The notes: generated from the letters alone by a model not told the origin. Numbered from the stretch's first letter, positions 55,512 through 63,679 are shown. The stretch: DNA of 64,000 bases from Pseudolabrys sp. (GCA_026125895.1 JAHCKG010000006.1:62001-126000), one strand, 5' to 3'. Made by a program: numbers and translations.

Positions 55512-56491
55512 TGGCCGTCGGCAAGCTCCCCTGTATCGAACGACTTGCGCTGCCGGACAAATTGCCTAGCCCTGAGACCATGGCGTCGTTGAAGGAAAAT
55601 CCAACGAACTACGACCCGGAACTCTGGGAGTTGGAGTATGTGGCGGTTCGCTATCTGGAGAACATGGACGAGGTCACTCTGCGCGTGCGGTACGACACGA
55701 TCCTTCACAACATGCAATCGATCATCAGTCCCGATCGGCATGTAATTCCGATCCGAACGTTTCTGAGCTCCTGGTATTGGTATCGGAAGGAGCACCAAAC
55801 CCGCGCTGAATTCGCCATGCGCGGCCTGTCGTTGCACCGTCCCTTACCAGAATTGAAGAGCCGCGATCTGAGTTTGGCGCCGGCACGGCCCGGTGGACCA
55901 AACAAAGGTGACGTCCTGTTTCGTTATGGCGAGCGCAGATGGCTCAAGGAAATGGTCGAATTCGGCCGCATCAGGATTAAAGCTGCTCGCGACTATGCCC
56001 TGATGGAACGTGATCCCGCGCGGCAGGATGATGAGCTGACCAAGCGTAGCTTCTCACCAGGGAGGCACGTGACGATCACCTTTTCAGACGGAAGAACGTC
56101 GAAGCCCATCGGGGATATACAAAGAAGCCTTTCGGGTATCGACTACTTCGTTTATTGCGTCGCGAATGACTGGGATCCGGAACTGTTTGTGGATTTTAAT
56201 GCCGAAGCCTGCGTCGTGATCCGCGATCCCGATAAGTTCGCCCAGCGGTTAAAGCAAGCCGCGACTTCGCTCACCAACTGGTACTTTCACTATGACCCGG
56301 TGCAGTATTTCGACCCTTATGAGCGCACGGCCAACGAATACTTCGACAACGCCATGACCAAGGATTTTCGTTTTGCGTATCAGCGCGAAACACGCTTCCT
56401 GTGGGCGGGGAACGGGCGTCCGGCACACGGCTTCATTGATCTTGAGCTTGGGCCACTTCACGACATATCGACTTATACAGAAGCACCTTGA
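55508..56491 (+). CDS. DUF2971/ART-like hypothetical protein
   Basis: A 327-aa protein. The ordered segments LFRYGERRWLKEMVEFGRI, DYFVYCVANDWDPELF and KDFRFAYQRETRFLW fit the layout of DUF2971-type proteins (helix after the start strand, then F-x-Y, then K-x-x-x-F-x-x-E-x-R-x-x-W), a group related to ADP-ribosyltransferase-like toxins. The match is by pattern, not proof. ATG 55508 lies inside the upstream stop (ATGATGG; ATG 55511 also possible), so it is translationally coupled to the preceding gene. It ends 3 bases from the convergent SIR2 gene. Confidence 0.45.
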   Translation: MMAVGKLPCIERLALPDKLPSPETMASLKENPTNYDPELWELEYVAVRYLENMDEVTLRVRYDTILHNMQSIISPDRHVIPIRTFLSSWYWYRKEHQTRAEFAMRGLSLHRPLPELKSRDLSLAPARPGGPNKGDVLFRYGERRWLKEMVEFGRIRIKAARDYALMERDPARQDDELTKRSFSPGRHVTITFSDGRTSKPIGDIQRSLSGIDYFVYCVANDWDPELFVDFNAEACVVIRDPDKFAQRLKQAATSLTNWYFHYDPVQYFDPYERTANEYFDNAMTKDFRFAYQRETRFLWAGNGRPAHGFIDLELGPLHDISTYTEAP

Positions 56492-56494
56492 CGC

Positions 56495-57946
56495 TTAAGA
56501 TGACTTATCCTTGTCGAGAAAATCGATCATGCGTTCGATCGCTTCTTCGGGGCTCATCCTCACTTCTGCGGCCCAACGCTTTGCGGTCTCGATCGGATCA
56601 CCGATACTGCTGACGTCAGGCTTCCCGTCTTTTAGAGGCAGGCTCTGAAGTTTTGCGAGCAAGGCACGACCGGCGCGCTCCCGTTCGGCGGCATGGTAAG
56701 CCGCCATCTTCTTCTTGGCGCGCTTCTTCCCCAATGCGCGAAGCATGCCGTTTGCACGTTTTTCCAAATTTTCGATCCGCGAGCGTTTAATCCCAGCGTA
56801 ACTGTCTAGATAGTCCGTGGCGGTTTGGGCGGTGAGTTTTACTTGCGGGCTTAGATGCAGAAGAAAGGAAGGGATGTCGCGTGCACCCGGGCTTACAATC
56901 TCTATGCTTCTCTCTGACGTGAATTCTAGCCATTCCCGCAGCGCCAGATTGATGTGTAGGTCTCCGAAGCCGTATCCGATGCAGACGAGGTGCGTGACGA
57001 AGTTCAAGTTCGAGCGAAAATGCTTTAGCATGCTCTGTGGAAGCACTTGATGACCACGTTCATCGAACTTGTGGGCTCCGGCGAGCAGGCTCCGTCGGAG
57101 AAACTGGAGCACGCCATCCTTGTCGGGATTGCAAATCTCGTTCATGGCCTTAGCGCGTGCGCCGGGCGCACCCGGGATTTCATAGAAAAGGCCTTCGTTC
57201 GCGGCGCGTAGGGCGTCGAACACGCCTTCCTGCCCGGGGCCGGTGGCTAGAAGCTTCAGCAGGTCTTTGCCATCGTTGAATGTGAAGATGTCCAGCGCCC
57301 CGTGGATCTTCAGTAGATAGATTCCCGGCTGCGGTGGGTTGGGGAAGTTCATGGCGTGCTTTTCAAGGGTGTCCTTGGTCAGCACCTGCCCTTGCAGCTC
57401 ACCGATGGTTTTGCCGGAAGCATCGCGACGATTGAACGTCTCTATTGTCGAGCTGAAGCCCGTGTGAAGGGGGATGCTCAACCGCGCAGCTATCGCCTCA
57501 ATGATCACATCATGATTGAGCGAGAATACCCAGAGAGGATCATTGGCATCCGCGAGCGCCTTGAGGCCGTCATATGCCGGTAGGCGGCGGTTAAAAAATA
57601 CATCGTTGCTGACCTGACGGACATAGAGGAGATGATAAACGAGTGATACGAGCCAAGAGTAAAAGCCGTGGTAGTCTTGCCTGAACTCGCGACTACGACG
57701 GAATTGCGCCTCCACATAGCCAAGCAAGGCTTCGTAGTGCATGTCCGGACGGACGAGAACCGAGATGAAATCCTCGATAACAGCATCCGGAACACCATTG
57801 CCTTGGGCGAGCCACCCGGCATTCAGCGCGCGGAGCTTTTCTGGTGTCAGCCAATCTTTGATCTCATCGGTTAGTTCGGTGACAAGGGGCATTCCGGCTT
57901 CATAGGAAGCGCCTGCGCCTAGAAAGAGCCCTGTCCGCTTTTTCAT
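56495..57946 (-). CDS. SIR2-like domain protein (putative defence NADase)
   Basis: A 483-aa protein. SIR2-type NAD-binding motifs are clear: GLFLGAGASYEAGMP (GAGAS 10-14), VFSLNHD (Asn144-His-Asp in place of the T-x-N-Y-D motif), LLKIHGALD (catalytic-type His215) and CIGYGFGDLHIN. The C-terminal ~100 residues form a basic helical region (NLEKRANGMLRALGKKRAKK). SIR2 proteins in Thoeris, DSR and SIR2-HerA/Ago systems deplete NAD+ on infection. ATG 57946 overlaps the stop of the HEPN-like gene by four bases (ATGA), so the two are one coupled unit. The frame is open upstream to 58015 but that part is shared with the upstream gene. Confidence 0.8.
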   Translation of the reverse strand: MKKRTGLFLGAGASYEAGMPLVTELTDEIKDWLTPEKLRALNAGWLAQGNGVPDAVIEDFISVLVRPDMHYEALLGYVEAQFRRSREFRQDYHGFYSWLVSLVYHLLYVRQVSNDVFFNRRLPAYDGLKALADANDPLWVFSLNHDVIIEAIAARLSIPLHTGFSSTIETFNRRDASGKTIGELQGQVLTKDTLEKHAMNFPNPPQPGIYLLKIHGALDIFTFNDGKDLLKLLATGPGQEGVFDALRAANEGLFYEIPGAPGARAKAMNEICNPDKDGVLQFLRRSLLAGAHKFDERGHQVLPQSMLKHFRSNLNFVTHLVCIGYGFGDLHINLALREWLEFTSERSIEIVSPGARDIPSFLLHLSPQVKLTAQTATDYLDSYAGIKRSRIENLEKRANGMLRALGKKRAKKKMAAYHAAERERAGRALLAKLQSLPLKDGKPDVSSIGDPIETAKRWAAEVRMSPEEAIERMIDFLDKDKSS

Positions 57947-58593
57947 GCAGGATCGGCCCGATGTGCGCTCGCATTCGCTGTTGGCATAAACAGAGCGTTG
58001 ATGACCTCGGCGCACAAGCCGAGTACGGTCGGTGTTTCTTGCGGCAGCAGATGCACGTTGCCGTGCATTGCGTGATTACGAAAATCCAGCAACAGGTCGA
58101 GGCGGGACATGGTCTGCTCCGATCCGGTCATCGAAGGCATCTCGAAGTCCTCTGCCCGTAGCCAGCCCAGCTGCCTTGCTTTTTTTAGTAGCCTGGCGAG
58201 GCCGGGACTTTTGGAGTTATTCGATGCCTCGTCGGGAGTGGCGCGGCGGCGAAGGGCCATTTCAAGAACGGCAAAACCCTGCTTCTCGGCCAGAGAGGCG
58301 AACTCGTAGACAAACCACGAATAGACAAACGCATTCCGAGCGATGTCGAACTGTTCGCGAATGTCTAGCGGTACCGTTTCATTGAGAGTGACGTGTGCGA
58401 CCAGAATGCGCAGGTCGTTCATACGCATCGAGCGGCGCTGCCCGGACGACGGGTCGTAGCCTTCCATCCCGACGAATCGCGGGTCGCATTCCAGGAGCGC
58501 TTCGGCAGGCTTGAGCACGGCGGGTCCCCTTATCAAAGATGGCTCGCGTTGGGTTTCGGACAGTCGACTCAGCAGCTCTGATTCTCCCTTCAT
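57943..58593 (-). CDS. HEPN-like partner of the SIR2 protein
   Basis: About 216 aa from ATG 58593 (the frame extends to a TTG at 58662). The protein is mainly helical: FVYSWFVYEFASLAEKQGF, LARLLKKARQLG, and a C-terminal DLLLDFRNHAMHGN, which contains R-x4-H (Arg172, His177), the HEPN ribonuclease/structural motif. HEPN proteins form toxic RNases or adaptors in defence and toxin-antitoxin systems. Nothing more specific can be said. It is the first gene of the SIR2 unit and starts divergently from the QueC-like operon. Confidence 0.5.
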   Translation of the reverse strand: MKGESELLSRLSETQREPSLIRGPAVLKPAEALLECDPRFVGMEGYDPSSGQRRSMRMNDLRILVAHVTLNETVPLDIREQFDIARNAFVYSWFVYEFASLAEKQGFAVLEMALRRRATPDEASNNSKSPGLARLLKKARQLGWLRAEDFEMPSMTGSEQTMSRLDLLLDFRNHAMHGNVHLLPQETPTVLGLCAEVINALFMPTANASAHRADPA

Positions 58594-58701
58594 CGGGCGG
58601 AAAAGCATTGCATTGGCGGATTTTCTGCAAACTAGGCCAGAAGTGAACCGCAGTTTTGTCAATGCGTTAGACGAACGTGTCAGGTTGAGGCCCGTCAGTA
58701 G

Positions 58702-58713
58702 TTGACATTGTCA
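58702..58713. promoter_or_regulatory. Candidate promoter/operator between the two defence units
   Basis: TTGACATTGTCA contains a perfect consensus -35 (TTGACA, 58702-58707) for the plus strand and the inverted repeat TGACA-T-TGTCA (58703-58713). A related TGACATT lies at 58735-58741. A -10 at the expected distance is weak. The site could be bound by the XRE-ImmA protein encoded in the operon; this is inferred. Confidence 0.35.
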
Positions 58714-58750
58714 TATCCAGCGTGAGATCAATCTGACATTGGAGGGGACC

Positions 58751-59320
58751 ATGAGCGATGGACCTTACCGCACGTTGAAACTACGGCAGCAATGGAAGCA
58801 GCTGCTGAAGCGAGCCTACCAACTGGCCTTCGATGATCAGGACGTCGTCGAAATGATTCTTCCAGCGCTCGAACGAGACTGCGCGTGGGAGATCACGAAG
58901 GACTTCATGCCCGCGCTGGACGGCTTCTGCTCGGATCACGGCAACGACTTGTTCGAAGATCGAAATGCCCGTCTCGACGAATTGAGGCGCATCTCTGCAG
59001 GGCGGGGAACGCTGGGCAGCGTCATTGCCGACTGCGCGGCTGAACAGCTAGCCGAAGGAAAGCGTGGTCCCGAGGCGATGCGCCAAGCGCTCCGCGAGGG
59101 CCTGACGGATCGGCTCGCCCGTGTCAGCAAGCAAATGGAAGAACATGTTTTGCGGGAGGCCGGAGAACGCAAAGCCATCAATGTCCGCTCGCGACTGGAT
59201 AGCGCCATGGGTCAAGCAGCGTTGGACGGTCTGATCGACAAGCTCGTGGGCGGATCGGTGTCCTCCCGCGCCGCGCCACCCAAGCACAGCGGACTTGAAG
59301 ATGGAGTGGGGCTGCGATGA
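58751..59320 (+). CDS. Hypothetical helical protein, first gene of QueC-like operon
   Basis: A 189-aa, largely helical, charged protein I do not recognise. Segments are KLRQQWKQLLKRAYQLAFD, ALERDCAWEITKDFMPALDG, SVIADCAAEQLAEGKRG, REGLTDRLARVSKQMEEHV. ATG 58751 has GGAGGGG directly upstream; a TTG four codons earlier is unlikely. Its stop overlaps the QueC-like start (ATGA). Position upstream of a QueC homologue recalls QatB before QatC in Qat systems, but I see no sequence resemblance to QatB. Confidence 0.65.
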   Translation: MSDGPYRTLKLRQQWKQLLKRAYQLAFDDQDVVEMILPALERDCAWEITKDFMPALDGFCSDHGNDLFEDRNARLDELRRISAGRGTLGSVIADCAAEQLAEGKRGPEAMRQALREGLTDRLARVSKQMEEHVLREAGERKAINVRSRLDSAMGQAALDGLIDKLVGGSVSSRAAPPKHSGLEDGVGLR

Positions 59321-60693
59321 CGGAAGGTAACCAAATGCGCGTCCCGAAGCTCGAAGTCGAAGTGGTCGAGAACGGCCGCCGGGCGTCAAAGAATCGAACC
59401 GCGTGTGAAATCGGCGTGAACCTTGAGTTCTCGACGACGCGACTTGAGAGCTACTGCTTGGCTTCGTGGAAGCCGGTCGTGTTTGACGCGCTGCTGCTCG
59501 CTGCGGCGGTTGAATTCTGTGATCGCTGGCAAAAGCGCCCTGCCCTTGGTTGGGGCCGTGACTTCTCAATCAAAATACCGGTTCACGATGTCGCGCATTG
59601 GCAAAGCGAGGCCGTGTGCCGCTCGCTCATCGATGCACTACAGTTTCTGACGGGCGATCGCTGGGATATCGAATTCGTGCCGCGCCGTAAGCCCCAGGAC
59701 AATCCTCAGCAAAACTATCTCGACATGCCGGTCGGCATCACCACCATCGTGCCTTTCAGCGACGGTATCGACTCGCGTGCTGTTTCAACGCTTCTAGAAA
59801 AGGAGCGCGGCACCACGAAGATTCATCGGGTCTGCCTCGGTCCGAAAGGAACGCAGCGGGACACGAAACGCCAAGATAGGCGTCCGTTCACCACTGTCCC
59901 TTACGAAGTGTCGACCGGGAAGCGTTCCGGTGAGGCGAGCGCACGATCACGAGGGTTCAAGTTTGCGACCGTCAGCGGGGTCGCAGCGTTTCTGGTCGGT
60001 GCGACCGAGATTATTGTGCCGGAAAGCGGCCAAGGTGCGCTGGGCCCTGTCTTGATTCCCACTGGTCAGGGCTACGAAGACTACCGTAATCATCCATTCT
60101 TCACTGACAGAATGGAGAAATACTTCAAAGCGCTATTCGGCGCCGACATTCGCTTTAGCTTCCCCCGTCTTTGGTTCACAAAGGGCGAAACGCTCGCTGC
60201 GTTCGCTAAAGTGACCAACAAGCAAGCGCACATCGACGCGCGATCTTGCTGGCAGCAAAGTCGGCAGGTTTCGGTCGACAATCACCGCAGGCAGTGCGGC
60301 GTTTGCGCGGCGTGCATGCTTCGCCGGCTAAGCGTCCATGCAGCAGGCCTTAGCGAGCCCAAGAGCACCTATGTCTGGGAAGACCTTGGCGCATCCACCT
60401 TTGAAGGCGGTGCTGAGAAGTCTTTCGATAAGGTCACGTCGGCACTGCGTGAATATGCAGTGGCTGGAACCCTGCATCTCGATCATCTCGCGGGGCTGAA
60501 AGAATCGCCCCTGCATACCGCCGCATTAAAGCGGCAAGCTCGCCAACTCGCGCTTTCCCGAAAGATCTCGGTCGAGGATGCCGAGGAGAAACTCCTCCGA
60601 CTTCTTTCACAGCATCGGACGGAGTGGCGGCAGTTCGTTCGCTCGCTTGGCGAGAGGTCTTTCATTCGAAATTGGGTAGCATCGGTGGCATGA
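59317..60693 (+). CDS. QueC-like PP-loop ATPase with four-Cys zinc motif
   Basis: A 458-aa protein of the QueC superfamily. PP-loop VPFSDGIDSRAVS (148-153 SDGIDS, QueC SGGxDS). GATEIIVPESGQG (228-240) corresponds to the QueC/QatC strand with V-P-E-x-G. A zinc site is formed by Cys311 (RSCWQQ) and CGVCAACMLRR (Cys327, 330, 333), matching the C-x(n)-CGxCxxC pattern of QueC. The N-terminal ~140 residues and C-terminal ~110 are extra relative to QueC (about 230 aa). QueC makes preQ0 from carboxydeazaguanine, while QatC and CBASS Cap9 homologues act in antiphage systems. The second gene of a four-gene operon. Confidence 0.8.
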   Translation: MTEGNQMRVPKLEVEVVENGRRASKNRTACEIGVNLEFSTTRLESYCLASWKPVVFDALLLAAAVEFCDRWQKRPALGWGRDFSIKIPVHDVAHWQSEAVCRSLIDALQFLTGDRWDIEFVPRRKPQDNPQQNYLDMPVGITTIVPFSDGIDSRAVSTLLEKERGTTKIHRVCLGPKGTQRDTKRQDRRPFTTVPYEVSTGKRSGEASARSRGFKFATVSGVAAFLVGATEIIVPESGQGALGPVLIPTGQGYEDYRNHPFFTDRMEKYFKALFGADIRFSFPRLWFTKGETLAAFAKVTNKQAHIDARSCWQQSRQVSVDNHRRQCGVCAACMLRRLSVHAAGLSEPKSTYVWEDLGASTFEGGAEKSFDKVTSALREYAVAGTLHLDHLAGLKESPLHTAALKRQARQLALSRKISVEDAEEKLLRLLSQHRTEWRQFVRSLGERSFIRNWVASVA

Positions 60694-61874
60694 GCAAGTC
60701 TGGAATACAAATATCCCCCGAAGAGCTTGGCGATCGCCTGCGCATCGCTCGCGAGGCTGCAGGCGTAAGGCAAGCGCCTGCGGCGGAGGCTATTGATGTC
60801 GCCCGGACCACTCTTATTGCGATGGAGCAAGGCCAACGGCGCGTTCGCTTGGATGAACTCCAGAAGCTTGCACAAATTTACAACACGTCGGTCAACGCGC
60901 TTCTACGTCAAGAAGCGATCCACGTTGATCTTGCGCCGCGCTTCCGCCGCTTAATCGCGGAAAGCGACGAAGGCGCACGCTCGGCCACGATCCTGCTTAC
61001 GGAATTGGCGAAGGCCGAGGTGGAGCTCGAAAACCTCCTTGGCGTCCAACGCGTGCGGAATTATCCGCCTGAGAGACCCTTGGTCTCGCCCGATATCAGG
61101 CGGCAGGCCGAGCATGATGCTCTGGAAATTCGGCAGCGGCTGGGGCTAGGCCTCTCGCCAATTACCGACATTGTTACTTTGCTCGAATTGGAGTTGGGCA
61201 TTCGCGTATTCGTCAGGCGATTGCATGCAAAGATTTCAGGGCTTTTCGCCTACGACGAAAAGCTGGGTGCCTGCATCCTCCTGAACGCCAATCATCCGCG
61301 CGAGCGGCGAACGATTACGGGGGCACACGAGCTCGGGCATCTCGTCTGCTCAAGACGTGAAGCAGACGTTTTCAACGAAAATGAAACGGATCGCTCGCCG
61401 GAAGAGAAATACTGCAACGCGTTCGCACGAAACCTTCTCATGCCCATGCGCGCTGTCTCCTTGAAATTCAAGGAGCTGACGGCAGGCGCATCGCGGCTGA
61501 CCAGACGGCACGTCATTGTTCTTGCGCATTACTTTGGCGTTTCGCGCGAGGCCATGGTGCGCCGCCTTGAAGAGGTTGGCCTCACGAAGCGCGGAACGTG
61601 GGACTGGTTTCAAGAAAACGGAGCCATCACCGACGAGCAGGCCCAGCAAGTTCTCGGAGATTTGAAGGTGCCGGACAGCGCAAGGGCCGATGCGGACAGG
61701 CCCACGACGCTTCGTCTCAATATGCTAGCCGCAGAAGCCTATGAACGCGGCCTGCTCAGCGAAGGCCAGATCGCCCGACTGCTGCACCTGTCCCGCTTCG
61801 ACGTGCGCGACCTCCTCAATGATCTTGAACCTGACGGGAGCGTGGCGAATGAGGCCCCTAAGTTGCCTCAGTGA
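60690..61874 (+). CDS. XRE-type HTH fused to ImmA/IrrE metallopeptidase
   Basis: A 394-aa protein. Residues about 11-75 form an XRE HTH (LGDRLRIAREAAGVRQAPA, then VARTTLIAMEQGQRRVRLDEL). Residues about 135-300 are an ImmA/IrrE peptidase with HELGH (213-217) and a downstream E in PEEKYCNAFARNLLMP. Such proteins cleave or act as repressors and are frequent in phage and toxin-antitoxin regulation. ATG 60690 overlaps the QueC-like stop (ATGA). The downstream PIN gene overlaps its 3' end by 26 bases. Confidence 0.9.
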   Translation: MSKSGIQISPEELGDRLRIAREAAGVRQAPAAEAIDVARTTLIAMEQGQRRVRLDELQKLAQIYNTSVNALLRQEAIHVDLAPRFRRLIAESDEGARSATILLTELAKAEVELENLLGVQRVRNYPPERPLVSPDIRRQAEHDALEIRQRLGLGLSPITDIVTLLELELGIRVFVRRLHAKISGLFAYDEKLGACILLNANHPRERRTITGAHELGHLVCSRREADVFNENETDRSPEEKYCNAFARNLLMPMRAVSLKFKELTAGASRLTRRHVIVLAHYFGVSREAMVRRLEEVGLTKRGTWDWFQENGAITDEQAQQVLGDLKVPDSARADADRPTTLRLNMLAAEAYERGLLSEGQIARLLHLSRFDVRDLLNDLEPDGSVANEAPKLPQ

Positions 61875-62463
61875 GGCCTCGGAGCTCCTCGTCGCAGATA
61901 CGAGTGTCGCGATCAATCTGAACGCGACAGGCTACGCCGCACAGGTCATGGAGGCTTTGCCCTACCGGATCGTGATCGTGGATTCTGTACAGACGGAGCT
62001 TGAGTATGGCCGTCAGCGTGGGCGCAACGACGCCGACCGCACGGCTGCGCTGGTTGCCGCGAAGCATTTGAAGATTGTCCGACTAGGCGAGAAAGGCCTC
62101 GGCGTCTTCGAAGGTCTCGTCGTCGGCTCGGCTGCCGAAACCCTCGACGACGGTGAAGCTGCAACGCTAGCGCACGCTGTCGAAAGCTCGGGCGTCGCCG
62201 TCATCGATGAACGTAAGGCGCTTCGGATTGCAGCCGTCCGTTATCCTAAGCTCGTCACGGCTTCGACGATGGACCTGCTTGGCCATCCTTATGTCTGCGA
62301 TGCCCTTGGTGAGCCTGCACTGGCCGACGCAGTTTTCTGCGCACTGCGTGACGCCCGGATGCGGGTTTTTCCGCCTCACGCCGAGTGGGCTGTGAAACTC
62401 ATTGGCGCGGAATGGGCGGCGCAGTGCCCAAGCTTGAAGTCTGCAGCCAAGCCCGCGAAATAA
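61849..62463 (+). CDS. PIN-domain protein
   Basis: A 204-aa PIN-fold protein. The metal-binding acidic residues are in LLVADTSVAINL (Asp17), TELEYG, TLDDGEAATLAHAVESS and VAVIDERKALRIA. PIN domains are mostly RNases acting as VapC-type toxins. It starts 26 bases inside the XRE-ImmA gene (ATG 61849), so the two are coupled. XRE-ImmA/PIN gene pairs are known from toxin-antitoxin-like loci; here the pair is appended to a QueC-like gene. Last gene before the right repeat. Confidence 0.85.
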   Translation: MRPLSCLSEASELLVADTSVAINLNATGYAAQVMEALPYRIVIVDSVQTELEYGRQRGRNDADRTAALVAAKHLKIVRLGEKGLGVFEGLVVGSAAETLDDGEAATLAHAVESSGVAVIDERKALRIAAVRYPKLVTASTMDLLGHPYVCDALGEPALADAVFCALRDARMRVFPPHAEWAVKLIGAEWAAQCPSLKSAAKPAK

Positions 62464-62818
62464 TCTGTTCCGGAACGTGTCCCTTCGGGGGTTGCTAACC
62501 GTTGCGGCAAGATCGCCGGCGTCTAACCGGTGAGGTTGCGCTTCGAAGATGCACTTTCACAGTCGGGCGAAGCCGATTGTTACGCGCGGACTGAGTTAGC
62601 TCAGAGTTAGTTCGCGTGCCACCGCTTAGAAAAAATAGTAATTTATTCAATAGAGTAGCAGGATAGTGCAGTTAAGACCCGATTAACCATCGAGGGTTTT
62701 CGCGGGCGTACGCGGCTCTTGCCGGGTGCCGAGAGTGCGCGACCAAGCCGTTGTTTGCACTACGATTTTCGTCCGTCGGGCCACGACGCATCAATAGCGT
62801 TCTTGACCCGAGCGGGCC
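62464..62818. other. Intergenic region with island/chromosome junction
   Basis: The first half (to about 62670) is A+T-rich with GTTAGCTCAGAGTTAG and a run ending AAAAAATAGTAATTTATTC. The right direct repeat lies at 62671-62690, after which sequence becomes G+C-rich (GGCGTACGCGGC). No gene is seen. Confidence 0.5.
62671..62690 (+). repeat. Right direct repeat, candidate attR
   Basis: GTTAAGACCCGATTAACCAT, 19/20 identical to 25694-25713. It includes TTAA-N7-TTAACC, a perfect match to the CtrA-box consensus. It forms the right edge of the island. Confidence 0.6.
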
Positions 62819-63679
62819 TTAACGCTTCCAGCCGACGCCGACGATGATCTGCGCCGGAAACGCGGCACGGTTGCCGGTGACATATTGCTGCATCGACGCC
62901 AGCGCCGCGGCTTCTGCCTCGGCGCGCCGGTCTTCTGGCACTTTAGCGAGCGCGCGGCGGATGCCGGCGCCGCCGGCCTTTTGCGCCGTCCAGTACTGGT
63001 CGAAATCGTCGACGACGATGGTCGCGTCGTGAACGTGAACCGCCACGTCGGCGAATCCCGCCGACTTCATCGCGGCTTCGAGCGAGCCGGGTTCGGAAAA
63101 CGCGAACGGCCCGCGCTCGGTGATCGGAGACGGGACGTCGTGGTACCGGGTCAACGCGGCGATCGGCCCGCCGAAATACGGATTGCTCTGCGCCGCGCCG
63201 TGCATCGCCGCGACCAGCCGTCCGCCGGGGCGCAGGACGCGCAGCGTCTCCTTGAGAGCGAGACGCGCATTCGTGAAATGCGGATAGGCGTAGCGCGAGA
63301 TGGCGGCATCGAAGCTGTTGTCGGGGAAGCCGAGCTGCTCGGCTTCCATCTCCATGAACTCGGCGTTGCGGACGCCGCGTTCGGCGGCGCGCCGCCGTGC
63401 CGCGACGATCATCGACGGCGCAAAATCGATGCCGACGACCTTGCCGTTCGGCGAGACGAGAGGAGCGGCCTCGAGCGCCGGGCTGCCGGGACCTGTCCCG
63501 ACATCGAGAACCGTTTCACCGTCACGCAACCGCGCGATCTCGAGAACCTTGGCGGCGGCCTGCGCCGAGAGATCGGCCAGGGCGCCGGTCGCCAGCTTGT
63601 CGTATCGCTTGCCGGCCTCGTCCCACTCCTGCCGCCGCGTCCGGCGATAGTCTTCGTCCGAGAGTTCCACGTGACGCAC
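62819..63679 (-). CDS. Class I SAM-dependent methyltransferase (UbiE-like)
   Basis: A 286-aa Rossmann methyltransferase. Motif I VLDVGTGPGSPALEAAP, Asp of strand 2 in VVGIDFAPSM, NSFDAAISRYAYPHF, and LRVLRPGGRLVAAM. The layout matches UbiE/COQ5-type enzymes, but a role in quinone synthesis is not supported by neighbours. GTG start, beginning MRHVELSDEDY. Confidence 0.85.
   Translation of the reverse strand: MRHVELSDEDYRRTRRQEWDEAGKRYDKLATGALADLSAQAAAKVLEIARLRDGETVLDVGTGPGSPALEAAPLVSPNGKVVGIDFAPSMIVAARRRAAERGVRNAEFMEMEAEQLGFPDNSFDAAISRYAYPHFTNARLALKETLRVLRPGGRLVAAMHGAAQSNPYFGGPIAALTRYHDVPSPITERGPFAFSEPGSLEAAMKSAGFADVAVHVHDATIVVDDFDQYWTAQKAGGAGIRRALAKVPEDRRAEAEAAALASMQQYVTGNRAAFPAQIIVGVGWKR

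Larger units (their letters stand above)
25694..62690. mobile_element. Integrated genomic island (~37 kb) with P4-type integrase
   Basis: Twenty-base direct repeats lie at 25694-25713 (GTTAAGACCCGACTAACCAT) and 62671-62690 (GTTAAGACCCGATTAACCAT), with one mismatch. Everything outside is ordinary G+C-rich housekeeping sequence. Inside, base composition drops visibly, hypothetical and mobile-type genes dominate, and a tyrosine integrase sits at the left edge. No relaxase/type IV secretion set was found, so self-transfer is unlikely; an integrative mobilizable or satellite-like element fits better. The interior is a mosaic: 44-51.8 kb is again G+C-rich. Boundaries are inferred, since the repeat is imperfect and short. 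Confidence 0.7.

Noticed and set aside
58751..60693. Qat (QatABCD) system
   Set aside because: No KAP-type ATPase (QatA) or TatD-type nuclease (QatD) is present, and the 189-aa protein does not resemble QatB.
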